From NCBI GenBank assembly GCA_019095985.1, contig CM032660.1:42942405-43006404 (forward strand): a DNA stretch of 64,000 nt, in the 5' to 3' direction. The position numbers and the translations under genes are program-made. Under the pieces are notes generated by a model. The model was not told where the DNA came from. It saw nothing but the letters and a program-made list of their open reading frames with translations, and did no database searches. The first letter of the stretch is position 1, and every line of letters begins with the position of its first letter. This document shows positions 30,846-45,000 of the stretch, piece by piece. This stretch comes from Streblospio benedicti. Lineage: Eukaryota > Annelida > Polychaeta > Spionida > Spionidae.

Positions 30846-32392
30846 TAATTTTATTGTTCCGAATAACTTATGCTGCATTTTTTTGATGAACGCATTAAAG
30901 GTGTTGTGCAATAATCATTTCTCTATCCTACTAGCAGCTCCACTTATAAATAGAACAGCCCAAAGAATCTTGGTCTTTGTCGTACTATATATACTGAAAC
31001 TGCATTATTAGGTTTTGTGCAATTCATCTCTCAATCATACTAGCAGCTTCATTTATAAATGGAAAAGCCAAATACTATATATCCTGTAACTGTAACATCA
31101 AAATTATAATGAAAGTTAATATGTTGGTATTTAATTGAATTCTTCTCCAAGTAAGTTCGCTTATTCAAATTTACATTTATAATTACTGTAAAACTAGAAA
31201 TGTTTATGCACGATTTAATTTGCGAATTTCATGGGCAGGTGCAAAAACACAAACTTAAATAGTAAGCAAACATTGATAGCCTATGTAAAGTAGGTCCAGG
31301 ATGGATCAAAATTGCAAAATTAAGGTCATAAAATAATTTATAGATGAAAATCGCAAAATTTAATAGCCAAGAAATATTCTAGTTTTACAGTAGTTTATTA
31401 TTTAAAAAATAAGAACCGTACATATTTTTTTAGATACATCAAAGTAACAAATTCTGAATATTTGGTACAAAATAAATATTTTAGCAGAAATTAATGTCTT
31501 TTGGCATATGAACAAAATCTTATTCTGGGTGAGGAATTATTAAAAAGTATTTTTACACTTGGTTCTATCACAATCTGATAATAACAAAAGATATATCTGA
31601 CAAATTTTGATGAAACATTGTCCTTCTCTGATCATATTGTTGGACAAAATAAAGGCAAATGATTTTAATTTCATACAAGTATATTGAATTCACAGTTTAC
31701 ATTGCTTTAAAGTGTTACTGTTGGATACAACAGAATAACCAACCACCATAACACTAATCAAAATGTACATAAGAAAAAAGTATGATATTAGTCAAAATAA
31801 TTGCCAAGCACTTATTTATTTTCAGTCTGTCATAATTAAATTTAGTGAAATATTCTGGGTGAGAAATTATAAAAAAAATATTTTTACACTTGGATCTATC
31901 TCAATCTGATAATAACAAAAGATATAATATATTTAACAAATTTTGATGAAATATTGTCCTTCTCTGATCATATTGTTTGACAAAATAAAGACAAATAATT
32001 TTATTTTCATACAAGTAGAATATTGAATTCACAGTTTACATTGCTTTCAAGTGTGTTACGGTTGGATACAACAGTCAAAATAGTCAAAATAATTGCCAAG
32101 CACTTATTTATTTTTAGTCTGTCATAATTAAATTTAGTGAAATACAATAACAAATTTAAAAAGTTCACTACTTTTTTAATCAAAAATATTTAACAAAAGT
32201 AAAATGTGATCATTTTGAAATAAAAACTTCATTATTGCAAAATTAATGGGTTGGCAGGAACAAACTGCTAAATAGAATCATAAAGAACAAATTTGAACTG
32301 CAGCCTTACTTGAGATGATTACAATGAAGCGATTTTAATTTCTGAAAAGATTTGATGTTGAAATCATAATGGTTTATTAGAGAGATTGATGA
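30846..32392. repeat. Convergent intergenic region with a ~340-bp tandem duplication
   Basis: This separates the 3' ends of the DEG/ENaC (+) and torsin-interactor (-) genes. Two diverged copies at about 31520-31850 and 31853-32150 share TTTTTACACTTGG, CAATCTGATAATAACAAAAG, ATTGTCCTTCTCTGATCATA, TTGAATTCACAGTTTACATT and TTGCCAAGCACTTATTTATT. The second lacks an internal ~60-bp piece containing CCAACCACCATAAC. An AATAAA on the minus strand near 32373-32378 is a possible poly(A) signal for the gene to the right. Confidence 0.75.
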
Positions 32393-33665
32393 CTAGCAAT
32401 ATTCTTTCATTTTCCATTCATCTTCATTTTCCACTAAAGCAATATTATTAGCAACACGACTCATTAGAGGAGTCAACATGTCAATGTCTAAATCTTCCCC
32501 CCACTTTACACTTAGACTTTCTTCAACACGGCTTTCACTAAGATAATCATTATTTATGAATGTTGTAAATATCATTGCTGCATCTTTATAAGGTGCATTT
32601 TCGTTATCACAGTAAGCGTGAAATATCATCGCTGCCTTACCAGGAAATTCATGCACTTTAGGAATGACTACAGACTTGGACCCTGCACTAAATGCCTCAT
32701 TGAGATCATTGTCTATTGATAGCTTTAAATCTTCACCGGACATATGGGTATAGTATGTATCTCGTCTTATAATTTTATGACTATGTGAGGTCATGTAAGC
32801 TTTGGTGATTGATTCAGAGAGGTGCTTGGCAATGCACTCCGCCATTTGGTGATTGTCTTCTTTTGATGCCAGCAATAATATAACAGGCTGATTGGGGTCT
32901 GAATTTCTCAATACAGCCATAGTTGCTGCTTTCAATGTTTTCCAAAAACGTCTTGACTGACGAGAAAAGCGGGACATGATTTCATTGAAATTAAGTTCAA
33001 ATCTATTGACTATTTCTTGTCGTGATTCTGGCGATGGTATGTCAGACTTTTCTTCTGGAACATTCATAGGCCACACAATGATCACACCGACGATAATAAG
33101 AATTAGTAAAATGCATATAGAACATACATGTGGTATGGAGAGACCATACTTCCTCAATAATCTGTTACAATAATCCTGGACTGGTGACTTTGAATCATTT
33201 TGATCTGTTCTCTCTTTATAAGTAGATCTTGACAATGGAGAAGAATTTGATTGATACTTTTTATTGAGTTTTTTCAAAGACTCAGCATAACTTGATTGAG
33301 AATTACTTTTGTCACGACCATATTTAACATCGCTATCACTACTATGATATTCAACAACTTTTCTTCTAGAAACTGGTGAACTCTGCCCTTGTGCATCATG
33401 GAGCGGTCTCCTTTCTAAGCTTTTAGTTGTTTTGGGACTTGGAGTGTTGAATGGGGAAAAATCCTCCGATGCATATTTAGTTGCATTAAGTGAGCTATCA
33501 GTGAGACTATTGGAATCGTCAAATGGTGAGTTATTGGATTCATTCAGATTTGGATACAAGGAATTCTTATTTAAGGCATCATCATCGGACAATAAATCTT
33601 CGTTTTCTTCAATTCCTGATGGACCACTCCCAGGGCTACCCTTATTCTTTCTTGTACGAGTCATT
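32393..33665 (-). CDS. TOR1AIP: Torsin-1A-interacting protein (LAP1/LULL1 family)
   Basis: Single coding exon, 423 residues. LAP1/LULL1 proteins sit in the inner nuclear membrane/ER, and their luminal domain activates torsin AAA+ ATPases by supplying an arginine finger. Residues 1-175 are Ser-rich and basic (nucleoplasmic/cytosolic side). A membrane helix follows around residues 177-200 (VCSICILLILIIVGVIIVWP). The luminal domain begins with IMSRFSRQSRRFWKTLKAA and contains VILLLASKEDNHQMAECIAK, FHAYCDNENAPYKDAAMIFT and, near the end, TPLMSRVANNIALV. That SRV arginine aligns with the torsin-activating arginine of vertebrate LAP1 as I recall it, and the final KEYC cysteine with the LAP1 C-terminal cysteine likely to pair with AYC. 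The Met sits one base after an acceptor (TTCTGTTCCAG), so a 5' non-coding exon lies upstream. Confidence 0.92.
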
Positions 33666-36088
33666 CTGGAACAGAAATTTTTAAAACGTTTTGTCTTACA
33701 TTCATAAAAATATATAACTGTGAATATAAATATTAAAAAGCCTATCTGTGTGGACCTAAATTACATAAGGAACTTAGGTTCTTAAACAAAAAGGTTCACA
33801 TTTGATTTCAAATGGGTGTATAGCTTGAGTTTTACCACATGCTATATAGGCATGTGTACTGCAGGGTCTGCAATGTGCATACTAAATACTAGGCACTGCT
33901 GCAGGTAGTCAACAATAGTTCCCTCAGTCACACAGCAAACGTTGCCACAAGCCTCGCCATAAGCACTAAATTAAACCATGGACAGAAATCGAACAGCTTG
34001 TATGGGATATTACCCCTAACAGTAATGGTTCTACAAACTTTTGAATTTCAACAATATTGAGCTTTCAGCAATAAATCCAGTTATTCAAGTTGACATATTT
34101 CTACTAAATTCTAGTTTCACTTTCTATTTATAAATTCCATATACTCTCTATCCTCTGCGGAAATGTTTATACTTTCCGCATTCCCCACATTTTTCACATT
34201 TTCCTTTTCAGGATAATTACTAAATAATAAACTTACAGAGCCAATCAATTATAAATGCCTGTAGACTCAAATTCCCAAAGTTGGCAAATGATGCAAATGA
34301 CTTGGCAAGACATTTCGCAATTATGTACAATATTATAACAACGATTTAACATTTAACAAAATCTATAATACTGGATCTCTCATTTAAAGGACAACCTAGG
34401 TAGTATACTTACACAGTGCAGTTTAAACAAACTGAAATAAATAAAACAACAATATTTTTCTGGCTTCACATATTAGTGTTAGGATAACAATGGTCCCAGA
34501 GAAGAAAATAACTTACAAACCGGGTGCGTTGTGTTTAACACGTCGTCGAAACTGCATAGACCCTATATCGTGTACAATGAAGTGTAGTGTATGGCACTAA
34601 TGTTCTATGTGTGTTGTTTGTTTGTTTTTTCTTTCTCTTTTTGTTTTTTCTCATAAATTGCTGTTATATTACTGTAATCACTAAAAAAAATTTTTTATAA
34701 TTTTGCTACCCGCAAGCGTCCATGATTGGTCAATAAAGTTATTCTATTCTATATTCTATTCTATTCTGTATGTAGTCTATGTTTATTCATTTATACATGT
34801 AGATCTACACATTAACGTATATACATTAACGTGTGATTCACTTAATTGTTATGAAATGTTAGATTAAACTATAAATTAGTAAAGATCACATTAAAATAAC
34901 CATTATCGTTTAGATATATCACACTAGAAATGTACATGTAGAAGTCATACATTTCCAGGAAAAAAATATTGCAATATATTTGACAATATTGTATATTTAT
35001 GATATGATATGTATGATATATTTAGATCTAACAATATTGTAATGCGGAAACGATTTAGAATATATTTGTTAATTTCAATTTGAGAAAATAAAATTTGAAA
35101 GTGAGAAAGGAAAAATGTTGAAAAATATGTAACTGGCTGAAGTTTTAATTATGCAACACATATAGAGCACCTCACACCCATCCCGTATATTTTTTTGTTT
35201 AAACCATCATAGCACAGATTTTAATGAACCGACAATAGCGTTTAAGGTGTCAAAAACTAATTACTTGCATTTTCATAAGATAAACACAATTTTTATGGTT
35301 TATTAAAATTACATGATGTATAATGCATTTCGTTATGAAATAACGTGTGCACATACATCCCGTAGACTAGGTGGCAATAATATGCGATTTGAACATGTTT
35401 ATTTACATTAGATCTTACTAGAAATTTTCTTTTTACACTTTGGCACCGGGAAAACTATTGTGTTCAAAGTAGTAATATTATTTGGTACTTGTTTGGATGT
35501 TAAATATTTTTTAAAAAAACATACAGAATGGGTGTGACCTAAGGGATGGGTGTGCACTGCTCTACATAAATACAATGTTTTTTAGAATAATTGCTAAATA
35601 AATAGTTATAAACACAGAAATATACAGCATTCACAGAAACTATTTTTTACCTGTTTGTAAAAAAATTGTCAATTCTTAAACAAATTGACAAAAACTTCTT
35701 TCATACTGAGTTAACATTTTTTCTTTGCATTTTGGTTTATAAAACAATATGATAAAATATCACAATATATACAAAATATCCATCATCATTTATCTAAATT
35801 TCTGTACACACAAAATTAATCGTCACTCTTTGGAGTTGCAAATAATACAATTTCATGGTCATTCACACAAAATCAGCTACCACTACACATGCCACTACTT
35901 CATCACATTTAAACTTTACATACATATTTCTTTTTTTTAAATCACAAATATCAACAGGTGTTAGCACAGAATTACAATCTATTTAATCTTTAGTTCACAG
36001 ATTCTGTTTTAAACAGTTCACTTCAGTAAAAAAAAAACTTTATTTTCACACATAAAAACAATGCACAAATACAATCTTACAAAAACAC
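33666..36088. other. Torsin-interactor 5' intron/promoter and SARDH 3' region
   Basis: No coding exon seen. A possible 5' non-coding exon donor for the torsin-interactor gene is at about 34515 (minus strand GGTTTGTAAGTT). However, the same spot (ACAAACCGGGTGCGTTGTGT) matches an arm of the fold-back at 58.65-58.79 kb, so this donor may be repeat-derived. An (ATTCT)n run occupies about 34738-34770. A dispersed repeat lies at about 35155-35365 (see the entry at 50.48 kb). The rest is AT-rich. Confidence 0.5.
35155..35365. repeat. Dispersed repeat H, copy 1
   Basis: CACACCCATCCCGTATAT, GTTTAAACCATCATAGCAC, TTAATGAACCGACAATAGCG, AGGTGTCAAAA, TTATGGTTTATTAAAATTAC and TGCATTTCGTTATGAAATAA occur in the same order as at 50.48-50.70 kb. 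About 70-75 percent similar by eye. No terminal repeats identified. Confidence 0.75.
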
Positions 36089-39000
36089 CTATTCATACAC
36101 TCCTTGCACTCTCAGATTTGTAGGGTCAAATGGAGTTTTTAGATGACAATGTGCGCCATATTTGGTGCCCATCTTTTCCACAGCATATTTACCACTTCTT
36201 AAATAGTCTGATGTTACAACTCCTCCATCAGAACGAGATACTACTCCGTACGCAATGGACTTTTCGAGAGAGAATGCATAATCTGCTCTTCGTATCATTC
36301 CAACCACTTCATCATCTCTCCAAACAGCTTCCAAGCCATACAAGGGGATTTGACTAAAATAAAAGCAAAGTCTACATTAATTTCCGTTTCATTTTATATT
36401 ATTGTTGTCCTTTGAATTTACATATGTAAAAGAGATAAGCATCATATATTATAGCTTCTGAAATTAAGCTATGAGACATACTCATCGATTGTGAAGCAGA
36501 CTAGTCTCTTTTTCAACCCAGTCTTCTTCTGCTGTTCTATGGCCTCACGACCCATGAATGGCGTGTCTGACTTGAGTTTACATGTGAAAGCAAGCCCAGC
36601 CTCAAGAGGAGTATCGTCTGACCGGAGATCGGCATGCCAGTGACGGTAGCCTGAAAACACATCACTGTTTGTGACAAGATACAATTCTTTTATGAACTTG
36701 GTTTTAAGATAACTTTATAAAGACATCACCATGCCACTGACTATTTTGCAGCAACACATGTAGTTTAAATTTGGTGAGCAGTCTGTAACAAGGTAGCATG
36801 TGCAAATTAAGTGATTGTAATTATTATATGATGAGGATGACGATTTTCTAGTCTAGCGGTCTGACTACCTTTCTCTATCCTATCGGTTCCTTGTCCTATA
36901 ACTTACCTGTGCTGATAGCCTACATATGACTTTCTCTACACTGATGAGCCATAGTCTCTTTATTCTAACTCCTCCTACACATATTTCTCTAATGTTGAAT
37001 CTCAGTTACGTTTGTTTCTGCTGAACCTGTCTACATACTTTATAACCTTCCTATATGCTAAATTTGTGTACCCTGTATACACTTTTCTATATGCTGCAGC
37101 TGTCTATCGTTAATCTGTCAATTTCTCTATGACTGTGTTGCATCTACATATGTCATACAATCATCCAAACACCCACAAGCAAAATTCTCAAACTAGAGGC
37201 TTTTTCATGGATGTGGAACTTCAATGGACCAGAATTGATACCATTCAAATTTAGAAGTGAGCAATCATAATGATACGGCGGGGACTTTTATATGGTTGCA
37301 TACAGTCTGCACTCGATTGTACCTTTCTCTATACTGAGGCTGTCGATGGCACGGTAGCCCGCGTTGACGATACCATGCTGTGCTCCAGCCTCCATCACAG
37401 CGCGGTATACAGCCTCAGCATCAGCGCTTGGCACGTGCAGCTCCCAGCCCAGCTCACCCACAAAGGACAGACGCATGGCGCGCAGGGACACACCCGCCAA
37501 CGTCAACACCTGCAAGTACGTAGGTTGGCTGTTCATCAACTGGTGGGCAAAAACGAGGAGCTATGATCTGTCCTCCAATTATTTTTAGTGTTTAAAAAAC
37601 AGTCTTTAGCAGCATAGTTCTTGATAACTGACCAGGGTGGTCTATATACGTTTTAAACCATAGTGGATTTTTTTTACTTTCTTTATCATATTACGCAAAT
37701 GATGATGTGCGTAGGTACATGTATAACTTAACATTGACTAATACTAGATGTGGTCGCCAGAGTCTCGACAAACGGCAGAGACTAGTCACGTCACTATAAT
37801 GTACGTGTGATGAGACTCTGATGAATGTCGAGACTCTGGTGACCGCATCTACTACATTTATAAAGCACTTCACAAAATATAAGCTACATAACTAGTTGTA
37901 GTAATATGCACCAGCATATTAACTGATATAATTGATATTGCTTGAATCATTGTACATTTATGTGATTAGACTTATGAAATTTCATAGTTTTTACCGCTGA
38001 TTTTTTTTATCAATCATTGCGTTCAATCACATGGTCTAAATGCTACAAAATCAAAAAGAAGTTGTGTGGAAACCTGAGGTAGAAACAGTGAGCCTGACCT
38101 TGTGTGTGGAGAATGGGAAAGCTTCGTTGCTGAGGTCTGCATCAGTCAGACTTTGTAACAATGCACGACTGTAATAACAGAAGCAAAATCTGGGTCAAAC
38201 AGCTATTCATTTCCCTTTGATATACATGTATGGAAATGTGGATGATTCTAAGATAAAAATTACCAACTTTCACATTTTAGTGCCCTGTATAAAAATGGGA
38301 TGGATGCTGAACCGGCTGTCACATATCTGGGACTAGCAAAGAGTCACACAAATTGTCATGTATATAAAACACATCATATCATAGTATGTGTATAATCACT
38401 GCAACAATGTACATAATTATATATACAAATTTATCAAAACATCTAAACATAAAAATCTTTTTAATTTTATTTAAATTTTGAGCCCCTAGAGTCCTTATAA
38501 AAAAAAATCCAGAAACAGAACTTTGAACCCTCTCATATCATTTCTATTATTCAAACTATTACTTTGAACTTTCTTTTTTTGGCAAGTAGCTTTCAGATAT
38601 GTCACATAAACTTTATCAACAGAGCCTACGCACCACAAAATCAGGGTGCGATGACCTTGGCCCATAGAATGCTGATGTAGATAGCCAGAAGTAATACTTG
38701 GTGAATGAGCAGAGACAGCAGAATGAAGAAAACCTTGTGAAAGTTTGAAAGCTATCGAGGTACTTTCAAATTTCTTTTAGCGCGAAAGCAATGTTTAAAC
38801 CCTTTGATAAAGAAGTAATATGATATAAAAATGTTGTTTGAATTATAGAAATGCAAAATGAACATCCAACACATTTCCCTCTCATGTATCATATCATAGT
38901 TTGTCTAACCTTTTGGGCCCCTGGACAGAGATGAGGCACATGTCCTCTGAGAGGTCCGTGAACTGGCAGTCCCACTGCTGATCGTGGATTACATCCTGGA

Positions 39001-42000
39001 TGTGTCCCCAGCTGTGCTGAGCCGAGCCGCCACCCACAGCCAGGTAGAAACCTCGACCTGGGGTCACAACATGGTGCACGACATTTATCACAAAGGATCC
39101 ATTTCACACATGTGCTTTATCACGTATCACGGTATTATAATACTGAGTCTCTTTGCCAAACAATGAATTGAACATGTGATGCATTTTGCATAAGAAAGGT
39201 AGAACAGCGTTTGGCTTGTAGAAATTCACATATAGCAGCAGGTTAGTGTACATTTCTTTGGTCATAAATTGATCAAACTCGTTCTGGACTCATGATGGCA
39301 TCCCTGTGACATTAGTCCATACTGACTTAACAAGATTGTGGATCCACATCTACTATGGACAGAATCACAGTTTCACATTCCTCAAGATAAATAAAGAATG
39401 GGCGACAGAGCTGCTGTGCAACTTGAAAGTTATGAGGCATCAGCATTATGATTTACGTCAGTGAAAGGTGAGACACATACATAAACTTATAATTGTGTGG
39501 AATCTGAGTTCGCTATTGCAAAATTCTTTCATGACCCATGATTGCATGTAGCTTTGATATTACTGTTCTGTGAAAGATGAAACAGATGGATACTTATTGA
39601 TCATAATGACCTCTTAACATTTCGCTGCTGAAGAATATTTTGACCAAGGTCTGTGTTTAGATAGCACCCACCGTCAAAACTTGGTGCATGCGGTAGATTG
39701 TCATCTGATCCAGCCTCGATCACAGATACAGTGAGATCAGCCTCGGTGCCTCCGCGCGAGTTAAGCATGCACGTGTACACCGTTGAACCCGTGGCTGAAA
39801 CATGTAGCATATTGTCACAAACGAGAGAATGATACCTCTTGGAACCAAAGTATTGAAAGTGGAAGACTTTATAATGATGAATATGACCATGATGTCATCG
39901 AAATTCTGAGCAATTTCAATGGATTTATTTCACTCAGTGCTTTTTTATGTCTGGCTTTCTATCCCAATTACTGATAAGTCTTACATGTGTAGCGTAAGTC
40001 ACAAAACAATCAAATGGCCTCAAATGGCAGTGACACTTTTTGGTTTCAAGATGGTTGATGAGTGACATTCGTCAATAGAAGTTCACTACATGCACGATGG
40101 TATTGATACTAACGTTTGCTCATGTCATTTGTGAATATCCAGTCGACAGCCTTCTGTGCATCAGGTCCTGTCAGGTAGTATTTGCCAAAGTAGGACATGT
40201 TGAAGACAGCCACGTTGTTTCTACATGCCAGGCATTCAGCACCGATCTGTCAAACAACACAAAAAATCATGTTAAACTGGAAAGGAGTAAACCAATCAAG
40301 AAAAGTGGACAAAATAGCCGATTACGTTATACAAGAAGCTATATTTTAAAATAAAACAGTGACAAATTCACATTCACCTCTTTGTGGTTGGGTGGGAAAT
40401 CAAAAGTGTAGTCCATTTTGAGCTTGTCAGCATACGCGTGTTGTGCGTGCTTTTCGTTGTTGTAGGCCCCATAGTAGTCATACGGCAATACAGGGAAGGG
40501 CTGCCCGTCTCTACAGAACCAGCCTGGACGCTCCCAGCCTTGCCGCTCTTGGTACACACAGCCGGCATCGAGCAGCACCTGGTGATCAAGGCTATCTTTT
40601 TTAGTTTTGAATGATGCTTTATTATGAAATCACAAGTTTAGTGATGAAGCCATGCTAATATCAATATGTACACACTTGTATTAAGGAAGCCTACCGTGTA
40701 CAATTTTGTTTGCTTTATTATTATAAAATTTAACGAAATGTGTATTAACATACACGCCCAGCTGCCTTTGTGCCTAAAATTTACTAGTTTAGAAATTACA
40801 ACTAAGAAATATTGACTTTTACTACACGGCACATGAGCCTCTGATCGTACAAACAATTTTTATTGATGTCTATCAATTTATTCTTAATCGCATGAAATTC
40901 TCATGTTCTCATGTACAGAGATTACAAAATAATAATTACATCGACATTAATTCTTATATGCAGAGACTACAAAATACATGGGCATATGCTTCGTAGAGGG
41001 TAGAAGCCTACTGAGACTATTAAAATCAGTGGCCATATTCTTTCTTTTCTCCTTCTTTGTTTACCTACTTATAATGTACTGTATAAGTAGGTAAACAATG
41101 AAGGGGAAAAGAATGGCCGCTCATTAGTCTCAGTTGACTTCTACCCTCTACGATGCATGTGCCCGTGACAAAATAACAACTGTTAACATTGATTCTCAAT
41201 TCCATGAAATTCTCATGTACAGAAATTACCTCATACAGAGCATCCTTCCTCTGACCCCGCGCTGCCAGTGGCTCATCATACGGGAAGACCACGGCGTAGT
41301 TTTTGGCATACGACTCGTGACTGCGCTGTCTCAGCCATGGCGTGTTGTTTGTAAGCTTCTGGGTGAACCGTCTACATGAGAGAAAACATTTATCATGAAA
41401 GTTTGTTTTTTTCTAAATGTAAGGGTTGGGAATATACATGAATCTGTCTTTACATTGCCAGATATGTGACTTGAGTATACTTGTGTCTATGGGAGGATTT
41501 TATGTTGTAAAATATTGTGCGTATTTATATACAGTTGGATAAGTGTAACCTGAAGAAATCAATTAAAAACTTGAGTTATCAGAGGGACATTATTATAATA
41601 TTATCATGAAAAGAAAATATACATAAATTAAACTCATGAGAGTTGATGACGAAATTAGCAATTGTTAAGTTAGTCACCTGATATCGTAACCATAGAGATC
41701 AAGATCGGGTTGACCATTGATAATCCACTTGGCCAACTCCTTGTTCACTCCACCTGTAACGATAAAGTACATGTACTGTAATCATATCTCAGATGTCACC
41801 CTCAACCACAACGAAGCCCATAATCGCTTTTCTATTCAGATGATTTCATTAGGTGCACTTTTAATACTATGGAGAGTTTTTTAGTATTTTGTGTTAGCTA
41901 TTAAGGAGAAAACAGGCAATGGTATGGTTGTGTGTGGAGATATGCACTTTAGCAAGTGATGACCTGCACAACTGTTATCATCTCCACCCAAAATCATATC

Positions 42001-45000
42001 ATTGTCTTTTTAATTTCTACATTCACGGATAATCCTTCTGATATCATTGCTTAACATTAGCCAGGACCTATGGCGTATGTTCAAATTATAACTACACTAA
42101 TTTATAACTTAAAATAAAAATCACCATGGGTACTAAAACTATATAACTATAAAAAGAGTACCAGAGAGTAATTTAATTTTGAATAAAATGACATTCAAAC
42201 TTCACAAAATTCTCATACATTAACAGACATGGATCTTTACTGACATTCTCATAATTTCTAAATCTATTTCATCTATCGTTGCATGCTGGTGTGCCTTTGG
42301 ATGTGTGTGTTGTTGGAACTTTGCTACTTTCATTCTATATTTCAATGGAACTTCGCTTCTTAAAATTGCATTCAAACCAGCCTGCACATATCATGAAGAT
42401 TTAAAACATACCTCTTCAAATGAGTTTACATAATGTTGATTGGACACAAAATTATGCTATTACTACTGCTGATACACACATTCATATCATGTAGGCAAGC
42501 CATTGCCCCAGACCCACTCACATACACAACAAACACGCTTGCATTTAGTCAAACTAATCAGTCATTTCCCAATACCTAATGACACGCACATACATGTTGC
42601 TTATGGCTTTGTCACATCATATGCATTCACTTTGATACGACCCTCTCACATCACTTGCACTCAAACACAAATACACACTCAGTACAGACCACACATCAAC
42701 TGACATATTTAAAAGGTCCACCTTTCTGAGCATGCACTCAAGTCTCAAACATATAAACTCACAGCAAACTAAGCATGCATCGACTGACATAGACTCCACC
42801 TTACTAAGCATAAAGCCACTGCTGTTGTAGCCACAGTTGAGGTAGAAGCCTCGCACCTCAGGCGCCTCACCCAGCAGAGGCTTGTGGTCGGCAGTGAACG
42901 ACTCAGGACCGCACACCGTTGATCTAAGTATACCACAATCAACCAGCGTTGATTACAGAAAAGTTTGTTACTGCATTGATGATCACAAAACTTACACAAT
43001 GACCTTGTTGACTGATGAATGATGAAGTTATATGATGATTTACCTTGAATGGTCAAACTTTGGGAAATTTCATAGTTGATCGCGCACAAGGTCCAAGGAT
43101 GATCGATTTGACTTTTTCTCACCTGACGCTTTTTCCGCTGACCCAAGTGTGCCCTTTTACTCTTTCTCAACTGACCCTGTGTGCCCTTTGACCCTTGCTC
43201 ACCTGACCCCTGTGTTCTCTATGACTGGTACCCGGTTGATGGCTCCCTCAATGTTGCTACTAAAAACGTCCCAGTCCAGCTCAAACAGTGAGAATGCAAA
43301 CTCCGAGTCCACCTGCAATGTTGAGGTACAAAATGAATGACTATTACGTACAGCTGTATGAATATTCTTATCCTGGTAGCTAACATTAGCCTTCTAACTC
43401 TTTTACATGTACTTGGTAAAAGGCCAATTTTTGATCAGCAAGTAATGTCCCCGGGTCTTAATGCAAGAAATACAACATCACTTTAGAGTTTTTTATTCAA
43501 CAGTTTTGCCCTGATATATTTTGCTTGCTTGGTTTCTTTTGATTCTTGTTACACATTTTGGAGAATTCAGTACTAATCTATGGCTTCATCTAAAATGTGA
43601 TATCTATTTTTGGGACTAAGGTTTTACTGCTAAGATTGTGCTATTAGTAATAATTGATTTGAAACTGCTGTTGAAGACTAACAGTCCACATATTCTTCAA
43701 AATTAATAAAACATTCATAGTAAATGTCAGTGATTGATCTAGAAATTGGCAACAATGAGTCCCTAAGGACTCGCATATTCTGAAACAAAAGGTCTGATGG
43801 CCAATACAATGATTCCTGTCATACATAACCATATCAAACTACGAATATTTTATGGGTCCCATGGAATGCACATTCTTTGCATCCAGGATCCTATTGCAAA
43901 ATAATGAATCCTGGACTCAGGACTCACATCTAGTTTACTCACTATAAATGTAATACTGAAATAAAATGATCACTCCGAACCATCAATGATCATCATTTTT
44001 GGTGAACTTTATAATCATGACTTATTTGTCCTTTAATTGATAACAACTGTACAGATATTAACATTTCAAAACTCTATATTTATCACTTTTGTCAAATCAG
44101 CAAATATTTCATTAACAATGGAAAAACAGAATCAACGTATTTTGCAAGCAAAGTCCACATTTGACGAACAATCGTTGACAACAAAAATCATAACACAGTC
44201 GTTGAATAACGGCAAGTAGAACTTCAATCCAAGTCTTGTACACAATTCTATTTGGAATATTGCCAATATAATTCATATCATATAATAACAGATAAGCCAC
44301 TTATCAAAGCTGCCATTTTAGGGTCACAAAACAATTAGGTAAATCCTTGATTCACTTTACCAGTAGGGTCTTTGTCAGTAGTTCTTATTCATCACCCAGG
44401 TAGTCTTCAGGCCAGAAAGTGATAAAATCATGCTATGGTAATATCTATTTAGATGCTTAATTACTTGAACTAGAAATCCGAATTTCTATTTGTAGTAACA
44501 GGAATGTTTTATGTGTTGACTAGCTCATGTTTGGAATAGGATTGTATCAAACATTAATACTCCTAAACTTGGGGGCATATCACTGGAATTATATATCTAA
44601 TGCATAATATTATGGCATGCTTTATGTTTTTACCATGAGACGATTCTGTTAACGTAGTAATATATCTTACCTGATCCCAGAATACAGGGTTGTTCTCATA
44701 TCCGCCAACCTATGAGAGACAATGACAAAGTTACTTTTAGATTGATATTATTATAAATATTTGTCAAAATGGAGAGCTTATAAATTCTACCCACATGTAA
44801 GTTGCAAAATAGTTCATCTATGGACATAATTTTCAACATCAAATAAACATTGCCAAAAGATAGATTTTTATAATATAATCCACATATATATACTGTATAC
44901 TGTATAGTCTAGTGTTTTTGAAGCATAATAGTGGACCATATATAGATACCCCTTACCCCCTCCCATGATGCTGAGGCCACAGGACCAATTTATACGGATA

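Noticed and set aside
31520-32150. LTR-like pair between converging genes
   Set aside because: Copies are directly adjacent, so this is a tandem duplication rather than an element with internal sequence.
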